Assembly (NCBI GenBank): GCA_006226495.1
Contig: SBGU01000032.1
Span: forward strand, 1 to 64,000
Source of the DNA: Alphaproteobacteria bacterium
GTDB lineage: Bacteria; Pseudomonadota; Alphaproteobacteria; Sphingomonadales; Kordiimonadaceae
Length of the DNA: 64,000 nt
Reading direction: 5' to 3'
Positions within the stretch are counted from its first letter, which is position 1. Every line of letters begins with the position of its first letter. Positions 1 through 7,380 of the stretch are shown piece by piece. The notes below the pieces were generated by a model that saw only the letters and a program-made list of their open reading frames with translations, searched no databases and was not told the DNA's origin. The position numbers and the translations under genes were made by a program.

Positions 1-341
1 GTTTGCGGGCAGGCATAACCACACCAGACCCGGCCCGCGAGGCTGGTGACGAAGAAAAGCGCCACCGCCGCCAGGATCAATATGCCGGTGAGGTAATAAA
101 CCTCCTGCGGCCAGATTTCGATGAAGAAGAAATAGGCACGGCGGGCCGGCATGTCGATCAGGATGGCCTGGTCGGGTGCGTGCGGCCCCCTGTCCCACCT
201 GAGGAAAGGTGCAAGATAATAGATGCCAAGAAGGGTAATCATGGCCACCCATTTCAGCTTGCGATATTTACCCCAGACACGTTTGGGGTAAACCCTTGCC
301 TTTTTCTCGAACAGTTTGATCGGGGCCGCACCGTCACTCAT
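1..341 (-). CDS. ccoG: Cytochrome c oxidase accessory protein CcoG, N-terminal part (cut by window edge)
   Basis: About 113 residues are visible, starting MSDGAAPIKLFEKKARVYPK; the rest lies beyond position 1. The protein has the CcoG/RdxA start: a short basic cytoplasmic end, a first membrane segment (about residues 34-46), a periplasmic loop with the motif DMPARRAYFFFIEIWPQE, a second membrane segment, and the opening of the first ferredoxin-like motif (VWCGYACPQ). CcoG is a membrane polyferredoxin needed for copper handling and assembly of cbb3-type oxidase. It follows ccoP by 57 bases on the same strand, so it is probably the distal gene of the ccoNOQP operon. Family and start are seen directly; the 3' part cannot be judged. 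Confidence 0.93.
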   Translation of the reverse strand, partial: MSDGAAPIKLFEKKARVYPKRVWGKYRKLKWVAMITLLGIYYLAPFLRWDRGPHAPDQAILIDMPARRAYFFFIEIWPQEVYYLTGILILAAVALFFVTSLAGRVWCGYACPQ

Positions 342-398
342 TTACAGGGTCTCCTGACAGGGAGTTTCAGACTGAGAGATTCAGACTGGGAGGTTCAG

Positions 399-1262
399 TT
401 ATTCACCACCACCAAGCGCGTGAACATAAATGGCCAGTTCACGGATGGTGTTGGCGTCCAGGCGATGTTCCCAGGCCGGCATCACGCCGTGGCGCGGTTT
501 GCGGATCTGGGCCATGACATCAGCCTTGGTCCCGCCATAGAACCAGATGGCATCCATCAGGTTCGGGGCCCCCAGTTCATGCATGCCGGTTCCGGTGTCG
601 CCGTGGCAGGCGGCACAATTGTCGGCAAATGCCTGGGCACCGGCGCCGTCGTCGGTGCCGTCCTGCACCACGAAGCTGGCGATGGCGCTGATCTCGTCTG
701 CCGACAGCATATCACCGAAGGCCGGCATTTCCGAGAAACGGGCCTCGTCGTCGCCCGAGCGGATGCCGAAGCGGATGGTCTGGTAGATCGCATCCACAGA
801 CCCGCCCCACAGCCAGTCGTCGTCATTGAGGTTCGGATACCCATTGCCGCCGGCACCACCGGTGCCATGGCAGGTGGCGCAATTGTCCTTGAAGGCCGCG
901 GCACCGCCGGCCTGCGCGAACTCGTAAAGCCCCTCGTCCTTTTGGATGTCGGCAAAGCTCGCGTTTTCGAAGCGGGTCAGGTAGGCGGCCTTGCGGGCAA
1001 CGATCTCACCCTGGCTTTCCTTGAGCTGTTCATACTGGGTCCAGCCGAAGCTGCCTTCGGTGCCGCCGCGCACGCCTTCACCCGACAGGGTCGGCCAGGC
1101 CGGGTAAACCACCCAGTAGCCGATGGCCCAGATGATGCTGGCATAGAGGACCAGGAGCCACCAGCGCGGCGCGGGGTTGTTCAGTTCCTTGATACCGTCC
1201 CAGTCGTGGCCGGTGGTCTCGACGCCCGAGATGGCGTCCGTTTCCTTTTGATGTTCGCTCAT
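399..1262 (-). CDS. ccoP: cbb3-type cytochrome c oxidase subunit III (CcoP, dihaem)
   Basis: A 287-residue dihaem c-type subunit of the high-affinity cbb3 terminal oxidase; it passes electrons from the bc1 complex or soluble cytochrome c to CcoO/CcoN. The N-terminal half has the typical aromatic PRWWLLVLY membrane anchor (about residues 32-55) and the periplasmic half carries two haem c motifs, CATCH (128-132) and CAACH (216-220), each followed by a plausible Met ligand (SEMPAFG near 177-183, GVMPAW near the C-terminus). Length is normal. The start ATG overlaps the ccoQ stop codon (ATGA), which shows translational coupling in the ccoNOQP operon. Confidence 0.97.
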   Translation of the reverse strand: MSEHQKETDAISGVETTGHDWDGIKELNNPAPRWWLLVLYASIIWAIGYWVVYPAWPTLSGEGVRGGTEGSFGWTQYEQLKESQGEIVARKAAYLTRFENASFADIQKDEGLYEFAQAGGAAAFKDNCATCHGTGGAGGNGYPNLNDDDWLWGGSVDAIYQTIRFGIRSGDDEARFSEMPAFGDMLSADEISAIASFVVQDGTDDGAGAQAFADNCAACHGDTGTGMHELGAPNLMDAIWFYGGTKADVMAQIRKPRHGVMPAWEHRLDANTIRELAIYVHALGGGE

Positions 1263-1417
1263 GCCTCATCCCCTTCGAGAGGAATGTTTTTGTAGGATTC
1301 CAGGCGTTCCTTCACCTGCGGCCGGTAAGCCCAGACCGCGATGCCGATGAACACAAGGAAGAAGAACAGGAGGCCGGTCAGGCCCGCACCCGTGTGATTG
1401 GTCAGCCAGTCCATCAT
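1259..1417 (-). CDS. ccoQ: cbb3-type cytochrome c oxidase small subunit CcoQ
   Basis: A 52-residue single-span membrane protein read from the gap between ccoO and ccoP. It starts [20 protein letters not shown], has one hydrophobic helix (about 12-30) and the conserved YRPQVKER motif just after the helix, then an acidic tail ending in GDEA. CcoQ stabilises the cbb3 complex. Two adjacent ATG codons (1417 and 1414) are possible starts; both overlap the ccoO stop, and the stop overlaps the ccoP start. Position, length and the RPQ motif make the assignment firm. Confidence 0.93.
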   Translation of the reverse strand: MMDWLTNHTGAGLTGLLFFFLVFIGIAVWAYRPQVKERLESYKNIPLEGDEA

Positions 1418-2142
1418 TTGCGGCCTCCCTCGGGTTCATAGTCCTTCAGTTCGGCCATGGTGCCCAAAACCTGCAGGTATGCGATCAGCGCATCCAGCTC
1501 GGTCGTGACCTCCTGGCCGTCGAAGTTGCGGGCAATGACCTTGTCGCCGTACCGTTCGATCAGGCCGTCGAGGCCGTCACTGTCAAGCTGCGCCTGTGCG
1601 AGCGCATCACGGTAGGCATTTTCGATCATTTCGTCGGTGTAGGGCACACCCGCCATGCGAAGCGCCTTCATATCGTCGGCGATCTCATTGAGCGCGGCAC
1701 CCTTGCGGGCGAGGTGCGCATAGGCCGGCATGATGCTTTCCGGCACCACATTCTGCGGCTTTTCCATATGCTGGACATGCCAGAGGTCGGAATATTTACC
1801 GCCAACGCGCGCCAGGTCCGGCCCCGTGCGTTTGGAGCCCCACTGGAACGGGTGGTCATACATGCTTTCTGCCGCCAGCGAATAGTGGCCATAGCGTTCA
1901 ACCTCGTCCCGCAAGGGACGGATCTGCTGGCTGTGGCAGTTGTAGCAGCCTTCGCGGATATAGACATTCTGGCCCGCCAGTTCGAGCGGGGTGTAGGGCC
2001 TGACGCCCTTCACCGGCTCGATCGTGGTTTCCATGCGGAACAGCGGCAGGACCTCGATGATGCCCCCGATCGAGATGACGACCACAATCAGGATCAGCAT
2101 CAGGAACGAGTTTTTCTCGACAACAGCGTGTTTGTTAAGCAT
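1414..2142 (-). CDS. ccoO: cbb3-type cytochrome c oxidase subunit II (CcoO, monohaem)
   Basis: A 242-residue membrane-anchored cytochrome c subunit. An N-terminal helix (about 12-33, ending [11 protein letters not shown]) anchors the protein; the periplasmic domain has one haem c motif CYNCH (66-70) followed by the family hallmark [18 protein letters not shown] and the segment [19 protein letters not shown]. The axial Met is likely in [10 protein letters not shown]. The gene start lies inside the 3' end of ccoN (8-base overlap) and its stop overlaps the ccoQ start, so subunits are made in a coupled order N-O-Q-P. Confidence 0.97.
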   Translation of the reverse strand: MLNKHAVVEKNSFLMLILIVVVISIGGIIEVLPLFRMETTIEPVKGVRPYTPLELAGQNVYIREGCYNCHSQQIRPLRDEVERYGHYSLAAESMYDHPFQWGSKRTGPDLARVGGKYSDLWHVQHMEKPQNVVPESIMPAYAHLARKGAALNEIADDMKALRMAGVPYTDEMIENAYRDALAQAQLDSDGLDGLIERYGDKVIARNFDGQEVTTELDALIAYLQVLGTMAELKDYEPEGGRK

Positions 2143-3559
2143 GGACCGGCTCCTTCACGTCTTGCGTGCTGGGCACGGCATCGCCGCAGATGGTTTTATA
2201 GATGTTATAGACCATGATCAGTGCCCCACTGAGGAACATCAGGCCGCCCAGCGCCCGGATCAGGTAGAAGGGATGCATGGCATACACGGTTTCGACGAAG
2301 CTGTAGGTCAGGAAGCCCATGTCGTCATAGGACCGCCACATCAGGCCCTGCATGATGCCGGATACCCACATGGCCGCGATATACAAGACGATCCCGATGG
2401 TCGCGACCCACAGGTGGGTGTTCACCAGTTTCATGCTGTAAAGGCCTTCTTTTTTCCACAGCCCCGGCACCAGGTGATAAAGCGCACCGAAGCTGATGAA
2501 GGCCACCCAGCCAAGGGCACCCGAATGCACGTGACCGATGGTCCAGTCCGTATAGTGGCTGAGCGCATTCACGGTCTTGATCGACATCAGCGGGCCTTCA
2601 AACGTGCTCATGCCGTAGAAGGCCAGCGAGATGATCATGAAACGAAGCACCGGGTCCTGCCTGAGTTTGTGCCAGGCGCCAGAGAGGGTCATCATACCGT
2701 TGATCATGCCACCCCAGGACGGCATCCACAGCATGATCGAGAAGGTCATGCCCAGGGTCTGCGCCCAGTCCGGCAGCGCGGTATAATGCAGATGGTGCGG
2801 ACCGGCCCAGATATAGATGAAGATCAGCGACCAGAAGTGCAGGATCGACAGGCGGTAGCTGTAGACCGGACGGCCGGCACGTTTGGGCACAAAATAATAC
2901 ATGATGCCCAGGAAACCCGCGGTCAGGAAAAAGCCCACGGCATTGTGGCCGTACCACCACTGGATAAGGGCCGACTGAACCCCCGCCCACACCGAATAGC
3001 TTTTGGTGGATGTCAGCGATACCGGGATCGAGATATTGTTGCCAAGGTGCAGAACCGCGACCGTGACGATGAAGGCCAGATAGAACCAGTTGGCCACATA
3101 GATATGCGGTTCACGCCGGTTCTTCATGGTCATCAGGAACACGATCAGGTAGGCCACCCAAACGAAGGTCAGCCACAGGTCGGCATACCATTCGGGTTCG
3201 GCATATTCCTTGCCCTGGGTCACGCCGGTCAGGTAGCCGACAGCCGCCATCACGATGAAGGCCTGGTACCCCCAGAAGGTGAAGTTGGCGACCCCGTCGC
3301 CCCACAGCCGGGTGCGGCAGGTGCGCTGCACCACAAAATAGCTGGTGGCGAACAAGGCGTTGCCGCCGAAGGCGAAAATCACGGCTGACGTGTGCAGCGG
3401 ACGCAGGCGCCCGAAGGTCAGATATTCGCCGATATTCAGTTCCGGGAACGCCATCTGCAGCGCGATGAAAACACCCGCTGCAAAACCGGCGACACCCCAG
3501 AAAATGGTCGCGATCGTAAATTTCTTCACGATCTCGTCGTTATAGTCAGGCTTGTCCAT
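2135..3559 (-). CDS. ccoN: cbb3-type cytochrome c oxidase catalytic subunit I (CcoN)
   Basis: The 474-residue haem-copper oxidase core, reducing O2 to water with low-spin haem b and a haem b3-CuB centre in a 12-helix membrane bundle. Seen motifs: the low-spin haem His in [20 protein letters not shown], the CuB His and cross-linked Tyr region [18 protein letters not shown], the His pair in [16 protein letters not shown], and the haem-ligand region [11 protein letters not shown]. The open frame continues upstream, but the ATG at 3559 ([16 protein letters not shown]) matches the family N-terminus; the upstream extension overlaps the next gene and is spurious. Twelve bases separate it from the upstream HCxGMCGP membrane-protein gene, which suggests one operon. 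Confidence 0.97.
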   Translation of the reverse strand: MDKPDYNDEIVKKFTIATIFWGVAGFAAGVFIALQMAFPELNIGEYLTFGRLRPLHTSAVIFAFGGNALFATSYFVVQRTCRTRLWGDGVANFTFWGYQAFIVMAAVGYLTGVTQGKEYAEPEWYADLWLTFVWVAYLIVFLMTMKNRREPHIYVANWFYLAFIVTVAVLHLGNNISIPVSLTSTKSYSVWAGVQSALIQWWYGHNAVGFFLTAGFLGIMYYFVPKRAGRPVYSYRLSILHFWSLIFIYIWAGPHHLHYTALPDWAQTLGMTFSIMLWMPSWGGMINGMMTLSGAWHKLRQDPVLRFMIISLAFYGMSTFEGPLMSIKTVNALSHYTDWTIGHVHSGALGWVAFISFGALYHLVPGLWKKEGLYSMKLVNTHLWVATIGIVLYIAAMWVSGIMQGLMWRSYDDMGFLTYSFVETVYAMHPFYLIRALGGLMFLSGALIMVYNIYKTICGDAVPSTQDVKEPVHA

Positions 3560-3570
3560 TGGCCCTGTCC

Positions 3571-4299
3571 TCACAAGATCATACCCCCAGCAATCACAAA
3601 CAACACGACACCGTTGAAGGCCATAAGCCCCCGGCTGACGGCGCGTACCTTTTCCGGAAACCGGTTGAGCGCCACCTGGGCGCCACCGGCCACGAGAAAG
3701 AGCGCCGGCACGGTGCCAAACGCATAGGCCGCCATGGCCAACGCCCCCTTGAGGGGCGAGCCGGTGGCGGCAACGGCCATGAGGGCGGCAAGAAGCATCC
3801 CGCATGGCAGAAATCCGAGCAGGAGGCCGAGCACATAACGGTGCCCCGCCCCGGTTTCATGGAAAAACGGCCGGGCAACCCGGCCGATGGCGGCACCCAG
3901 CCGCCGCGCGATGCCGGTTTCCGGCAAAAAGCCCGGCTTCAGGTCCGGCAGCGCATTGACGATGAACAGCACACCGGCAGCCACCAGAAACAGCACGGTC
4001 GCGGCGCGCTCGAACGGCGTGCTGAACACAAACTGGGAAAAACCGCCGGCAAAGGCGCCCAAAAGCATATAGGTGGTCATGCGGCCAAAATGGTACGGCA
4101 ACAAGGCCGCGCCGCGCACACGCTGCAGCATGCCGCCTTCGGGCGCCTTGCCGCGTGCGGTGACCTGCGCCATCACAAACGGCCCGCACATGCCCGCGCA
4201 GTGGGTGAAACCGGCCAGCAAACCGGCCAGGAAAAGCGCGGCCACGATACCGCCGCCGCCTTCCAGCACTGCCTGACATTGTTGAATGAAAATATCCAC
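3571..4299 (-). CDS. TauE/SafE-like (DsbD_2 family) membrane protein of the cco operon
   Basis: A six- or seven-helix membrane protein of about 242 residues. It carries the family motifs [13 protein letters not shown] after the first helix and [18 protein letters not shown] in the middle, typical of the DsbD_2/TauE-like proteins commonly found beside cbb3 oxidase genes and thought to act in metal or thiol handling during oxidase assembly. The exact substrate is unknown. The longest frame starts at 4365, but that ATG sits inside the FNR-type box. I therefore prefer the GTG at 4299, preceded by GGAAAGAA and about 25 bases from the inferred transcription start. Last base is 12 bases before ccoN. 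Confidence 0.82.
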   Translation of the reverse strand: MDIFIQQCQAVLEGGGGIVAALFLAGLLAGFTHCAGMCGPFVMAQVTARGKAPEGGMLQRVRGAALLPYHFGRMTTYMLLGAFAGGFSQFVFSTPFERAATVLFLVAAGVLFIVNALPDLKPGFLPETGIARRLGAAIGRVARPFFHETGAGHRYVLGLLLGFLPCGMLLAALMAVAATGSPLKGALAMAAYAFGTVPALFLVAGGAQVALNRFPEKVRAVSRGLMAFNGVVLFVIAGGMIL

Positions 4300-4324
4300 C
4301 TGGCTTCTTTCCACGCGCGTTGAA

Positions 4325-4372
4325 CAGGCACAACATACTGGGTGGTAAAAAAGCCGCTTTGACATATGTCAA
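4325..4372 (-). promoter_or_regulatory. FNR/FixK-type promoter of the cco operon
   Basis: A perfect palindrome TTGACATATGTCAA at 4359-4372 fits the FNR/FixK consensus TTGAY-N4-RTCAA. On the minus strand a -10-like TATGTT lies at 4337-4332, giving a transcription start near 4325. The box centre (4365.5) is then about 40.5 bases upstream of that start, the spacing expected for class II activation. This predicts low-oxygen induction of the membrane protein gene and ccoNOQPG. The box is seen; the start site and regulator are inferred. Confidence 0.8.
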
Positions 4373-4416
4373 TCTGACGTCCGGCCTGCGACAGCTTGCC
4401 TCATTTCGGGCCAGGA

Positions 4417-4446
4417 TTACAGAAAAAACGGGATATTTTTCTGTAA
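4417..4446. terminator. AT-rich perfect inverted repeat after the dioxygenase gene
   Basis: Arms TTACAGAAAAA (4417-4427) and TTTTTCTGTAA (4436-4446) are perfectly complementary over 11 bases with an 8-base loop, one base past the dioxygenase stop on the minus strand. A terminator separating the dioxygenase from the cco promoter is the simplest reading; it could also be an operator about 100 bases upstream of the cco start. Confidence 0.5.
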
Positions 4447-4447
4447 C

Positions 4448-5263
4448 TTAGGAGCGGAAGTCCCCGAAGGCGATGCAGGAATAGGCCTTGCCGCCGATCA
4501 CCGCGCGGAAGGGCGCTGTGCCGGCATCGGCGCCGGCCGCACCGGCGGCCACCATCAGGGGGATCAGGTGTTCGGCGCGCGGATGGCAGGCCCTGGCACC
4601 CGGTGCTGATTCCCACGCCACGAGCTGCCGGTCGCGCGCGTCCCGGTCGGGCAATGCCACGGTGTCCACCAGCCAGCCGTCGAACGCGACCGACGCACCC
4701 GGGCCGGGCGTGAAGATGCCGCGCAGGTCGTGATAGCTGCTGCCGCTTGCGACAATCAGCACATTGCGCTCGCGCAGGGCTTCCAGCGCCCTGCCGATGG
4801 CCAGGTGTTTGCCGGCATCAAGGCTGCGGTCCAGCGACAGGGTCACCACCGGGATGCGCGCTTCCGGGTCGATGATCAGCATGGGCACAAACACCGCATG
4901 GTCGAACCCGCGTGTGCCGTCCGCGCCCGCCTCGATGCCGGCAGCCGCCAGCAGGTCCATCACCTCATGCGCCAGCGCGGGCGAACCGGGCGCGGGATAC
5001 TGCAGCTCATAGGTGTGGGGCGGAAAACCGTAATAGTCATACAGCATGCCGGGCCGTTCGGCACTCGCCACGGTCGGGCGCGCCGCTTCCCAGTGGGCGG
5101 ACACCACCAGAATGGCATCGGGCCGCGCCGGCAGCCGGCCCAACAACCCCTCGAACCAGACACGCAGGCTTTCATAGGCTTTGGGCCCCAGGGGCGGCGG
5201 CATGTCCATCCAGAAACAGGGGCCACCGCCATGGGTGATATAAAGTGTGGGTTGGCGGGTCAT
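4448..5263 (-). CDS. Class III extradiol dioxygenase, DODA/YgiD type
   Basis: A 271-residue member of the LigB-like 4,5-DOPA dioxygenase family, non-haem iron (or zinc) enzymes that open catechol rings. The expected His clusters are present: THGGGP (H11), VVSAHWE (H57), GFDHAVFVPM (H122) and ASGSSYHDL (H178). Length is normal. The frame extends far upstream, but MTRQPTLYITHGG at 5263 is the family N-terminus; the extension runs through the divergent promoter into the HxlR gene. The natural substrate is unknown. It is divergent from an HxlR regulator with shared repeated operator-like sequence between them, so it is probably the regulated target. Confidence 0.88.
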   Translation of the reverse strand: MTRQPTLYITHGGGPCFWMDMPPPLGPKAYESLRVWFEGLLGRLPARPDAILVVSAHWEAARPTVASAERPGMLYDYYGFPPHTYELQYPAPGSPALAHEVMDLLAAAGIEAGADGTRGFDHAVFVPMLIIDPEARIPVVTLSLDRSLDAGKHLAIGRALEALRERNVLIVASGSSYHDLRGIFTPGPGASVAFDGWLVDTVALPDRDARDRQLVAWESAPGARACHPRAEHLIPLMVAAGAAGADAGTAPFRAVIGGKAYSCIAFGDFRS

Positions 5264-5330
5264 GCGGGCCTCCGGACACGATGCACTGGCCGGCCCATCG
5301 CCGGCGTTTCCTGATTGATATTTATGGCCT

Positions 5331-5369
5331 ATACTTACTTTTTGTAAGTACGCACAAAAAGGTAAGTAT
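5331..5369. promoter_or_regulatory. Repeated GTAAGTA operator between dioxygenase and HxlR genes
   Basis: Three copies of one heptamer occur in 39 bases: ATACTTAC (5331-5338, inverted), GTAAGTAC (5344-5351) and GTAAGTAT (5362-5369). Copies 1 and 2 form a 7-bp inverted repeat around TTTTT; copies 1 and 3 form an 8-bp inverted repeat; copies 2 and 3 are direct repeats 18 bases apart. The block lies just before the HxlR start at 5373, in the divergent promoter region, as expected for HxlR/MarR-like winged-helix operators. Confidence 0.65.
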
Positions 5370-5372
5370 AAA

Positions 5373-5779
5373 ATGCCCGATCCGGAAATCGTGCCAGCCA
5401 ACTCCAGCCTGTCGGACCTGTTGCGCCGGGGTGACCTTGTCTCCGCCGAATGCCCGTCGCGCGGCGTGTTGAAACATGTCACCAGCACCTGGGCGGTGCT
5501 GGTCTTGATCGCGCTCCGCGACGGCACGCACCGCTTCAGCGAACTTCGCCGCAAGGCATCGGGTGTCAGCGAAAAATGCTGGCCCAAACCCTGCAGGCGC
5601 TGGAAGCCGACGGTTTCGTGCTGCGCACCGCCCACTCCGTGATCCCACCCCATGTGGACTATAGCCTCACCCCAATGGGCGAAGAAGTCGCCGCCCATGT
5701 CGCCACCTTGGCCGACTGGGTCGCCATCAACCTCCCCCGCGTCATGGCTGCCCGCGCGGCACATGCGGAACGGGGGTGA
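5373..5779 (+). pseudogene. HxlR-family transcriptional regulator, frameshifted in an A-run
   Basis: The N-terminal part starts MPDPEIVPANSSLSDLLRRG and has the HxlR features CPSRGVLKHVTSTWAVLVL and FSELRRKASGVSEK in frame 1. The family then expects K-M-L-x-Q-T-L, and exactly that (MLAQTLQALEADGFVLRT, then VDYSLTPMGEEV) continues in another frame from about 5577. The break lies in the five-A run at 5572-5576; one extra A would give a single protein of about 136 residues with normal HxlR length. Either a sequencing error or a true one-base deletion explains this; transcript slippage is also possible. It sits opposite the dioxygenase gene, its likely target. Confidence 0.82.
5725..5768. repeat. 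Left copy of imperfect direct repeat (HxlR 3' end)
   Basis: The last codons of the HxlR frame share about 43 bases with 6869-6910: CCTCCCCCGCGTCAT is identical in both, followed by a diverged five-base stretch and then CCCGCG and GGCACATG blocks. The two copies bracket the lower-GC gene at 5991-6767. This suggests that a second HxlR-like tail was left after an insertion or recombination. Confidence 0.6.
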
Positions 5780-5784
5780 CGGAA

Positions 5785-5807
5785 GACGAGGCGGCTAGGT
5801 CCTCGTC
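5785..5807. terminator. Hairpin after HxlR gene
   Basis: Perfect 7-bp arms GACGAGG (5785-5791) and CCTCGTC (5801-5807) with a 9-base loop, six bases past the HxlR stop codon. No T-run follows, so it may be a weak terminator or a transcript-end stabiliser. Confidence 0.35.
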
Positions 5808-5990
5808 AGCTAGACACCCTAATCCAGTAAATCAACCGCTAGACGCGACTAAAAATACTGAAATCGCTGCCACCGGCGCATAGTCAACGCTTGGTACACA
5901 TTGGACGCAAATATTTCGCTCAAAAAGACACCTAATGAAGCAGCATCTCCTGATAGACGTACCTAAAGCACAACTGTGGAGTGATCGGAC

Positions 5991-6767
5991 ATGGAAAAGG
6001 TACTGAGGGAAATCCAAGAGGACTATAGGTCGAAGAATATCTGGCCAAGCACAACCGCACTAGTCGACATTCTTCTTTCTCGGGGTGTCGAGATGATCGA
6101 GGTGCATGACGAGCTTTCACGTAAGTTAACCAGCTACCAAGCCTATTCATTTTGGGATGCCATCCTTGTAGCCGCGACTTTCTGGAATCCAGAAAACTCA
6201 AAAGAACTGCTCGATGAACAAAGGCAATTGCTGAAACTCAATCAAGATATCGTAACGGCCTCCCGAAAGCTCTCAGAACTCCTGAAAAAGCGGCAGGAAC
6301 TGCAGGAGAAGGGGAGATTCCAAGCACATGACGACCTGCATGTTGTAGATTGGATTGACCGAGCCGCGGCAGCAAACGGCAAATATATGACATTTGTCCA
6401 GCAGCCTATCCAAATCCTTGCTTCGAGGTATGAACAACGATACTGGCCGGAAATGTATGAAGTAATTGAGGCCATTGGAGCATTTGCGTCTGAGGCAGAG
6501 GTTGAACCAACGGACGAATGGACAGAAGAACTGATATCTTCACGAAAATGTTCTGTCGCTGACTATGTCAGAGTTTTGCTGATAGCCATTACTGAGCGCA
6601 AAGAACATCAAGCACCAGGTTATGATCTTCCGCAGAAATTTCGGCTGACAGATCGCGCAATGGCAACATTAATCAATTGCACCCTCAATCTTGCACCGGA
6701 TGACCTTCTTTCGACCGAGTACGTGAAGCGACTGAGGCATCTAGTCCGTAAGAAAAACACCTCATAG
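5991..6767 (+). CDS. Orphan hypothetical protein in a lower-GC insert
   Basis: A 258-residue protein I do not recognise. It begins MEKVLREIQEDYRSKN and has no signal peptide or membrane segment. It looks mostly helical, with a probable coiled coil at about residues 78-108 (rich in Leu, Lys, Glu, Gln; LSELLKKRQELQEK) and a basic end (RLRHLVRKKNTS). A GGAG ribosome site lies 9 bases before the ATG. Base composition is close to half GC in a sampled line, well below the flanking genes, and codons are AT-richer, so it was probably acquired. It is bracketed by imperfect repeats of the HxlR 3' end. A cargo or defence role is possible by context only; nothing in the sequence shows a catalytic motif. 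Confidence 0.7.
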   Translation: MEKVLREIQEDYRSKNIWPSTTALVDILLSRGVEMIEVHDELSRKLTSYQAYSFWDAILVAATFWNPENSKELLDEQRQLLKLNQDIVTASRKLSELLKKRQELQEKGRFQAHDDLHVVDWIDRAAAANGKYMTFVQQPIQILASRYEQRYWPEMYEVIEAIGAFASEAEVEPTDEWTEELISSRKCSVADYVRVLLIAITERKEHQAPGYDLPQKFRLTDRAMATLINCTLNLAPDDLLSTEYVKRLRHLVRKKNTS

Positions 6768-6868
6768 CATCCAAATACTCACATCGCCCTACTTCACTGG
6801 CTTTCAGTAGGCGGTAATAGCCAACGGTAGTTTTCCCGAAAGATTCTGCCTGCGAGACTCGCATATTC

Positions 6869-6910
6869 CATCGGCCTCCCCCGCGTCATAACCACCCGCG
6901 GCACATGAGG
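6869..6910. repeat. Right copy of imperfect direct repeat (HxlR-like 3' remnant)
   Basis: This stretch matches the HxlR gene end at 5725-5768 and still reads as a relic of the same peptide (LPRV preserved) before a stop. No gene runs through it now. It lies 22 bases from the 3' end of the shortened siroheme-synthase gene, marking the right border of the lower-GC insert. Confidence 0.6.
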
Positions 6911-6931
6911 CAGAGAAAAAGATATCTCTCT

Positions 6932-7366
6932 TCAATTGATGGCAACAATGATGCCGCTGCTGCGCTGTTGTTCTGACACCTTACGGTCGGGTTCCGGCGA
7001 CGAGACGGGCGGCTCGCCTGCTTCCACCAGCGCTGCCGTCGCCAGATCCACGCCACCCGCGGCGATCACGGGCACGCCGCGGCCGAAGGCGGCGGCATAG
7101 ATGCGGTGGTTGAGCATGTCGTCGCCCGGCGTCAGGAGCACAAGGGCCGCGCCGTCGAGGTCGGTGGCGCGGAAGGCGCCGGCGGCATGGATGAGGGCGC
7201 CACTGGCCGCAAGGGCCTGAAGGCCCGGGGTCAGGCTGTCTGCGATCACATAAGGGATGGCGCCGGCTTTCAGGATCAGGCGCGCCTGCGCCTCGGCATC
7301 CGGCCCGCCACCCGAGACAATGGCCTTGCGGTCGCGGACATCGAGCATCAGGGGCAGATACTCCAT
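6932..7366 (-). CDS. Shortened siroheme synthase N-domain (precorrin-2 dehydrogenase-like)
   Basis: A 144-residue protein starting MEYLPLMLDVRDRKAIVSGG, closely like the NAD-binding part of CysG/Met8. The family makes sirohydrochlorin and siroheme for nitrite and sulfite reductases. The nucleotide loop is GGGPDAEAQARLILKAGA, where most relatives have GGGxVAxRK. After VPVIAAGGVDLATAALVEAGE the usual FIxPAxxxR and S-S-G-G-x-SP segments and the dimerisation helices are missing, and the end (EQQRSSGIIVAIN) matches nothing in the family. So the C-terminal third is lost or replaced. It lies 14 bases after the NasA-like gene. Function as an enzyme is doubtful. Confidence 0.72.
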   Translation of the reverse strand: MEYLPLMLDVRDRKAIVSGGGPDAEAQARLILKAGAIPYVIADSLTPGLQALAASGALIHAAGAFRATDLDGAALVLLTPGDDMLNHRIYAAAFGRGVPVIAAGGVDLATAALVEAGEPPVSSPEPDRKVSEQQRSSGIIVAIN

Positions 7367-7380
7367 GAACCGCGCTCCCG

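Noticed and set aside
2135-3805. Longer CcoN with 82 extra N-terminal residues
   Set aside because: The extension overlaps the upstream membrane protein gene in another frame; homologs begin at MDKPDYND.
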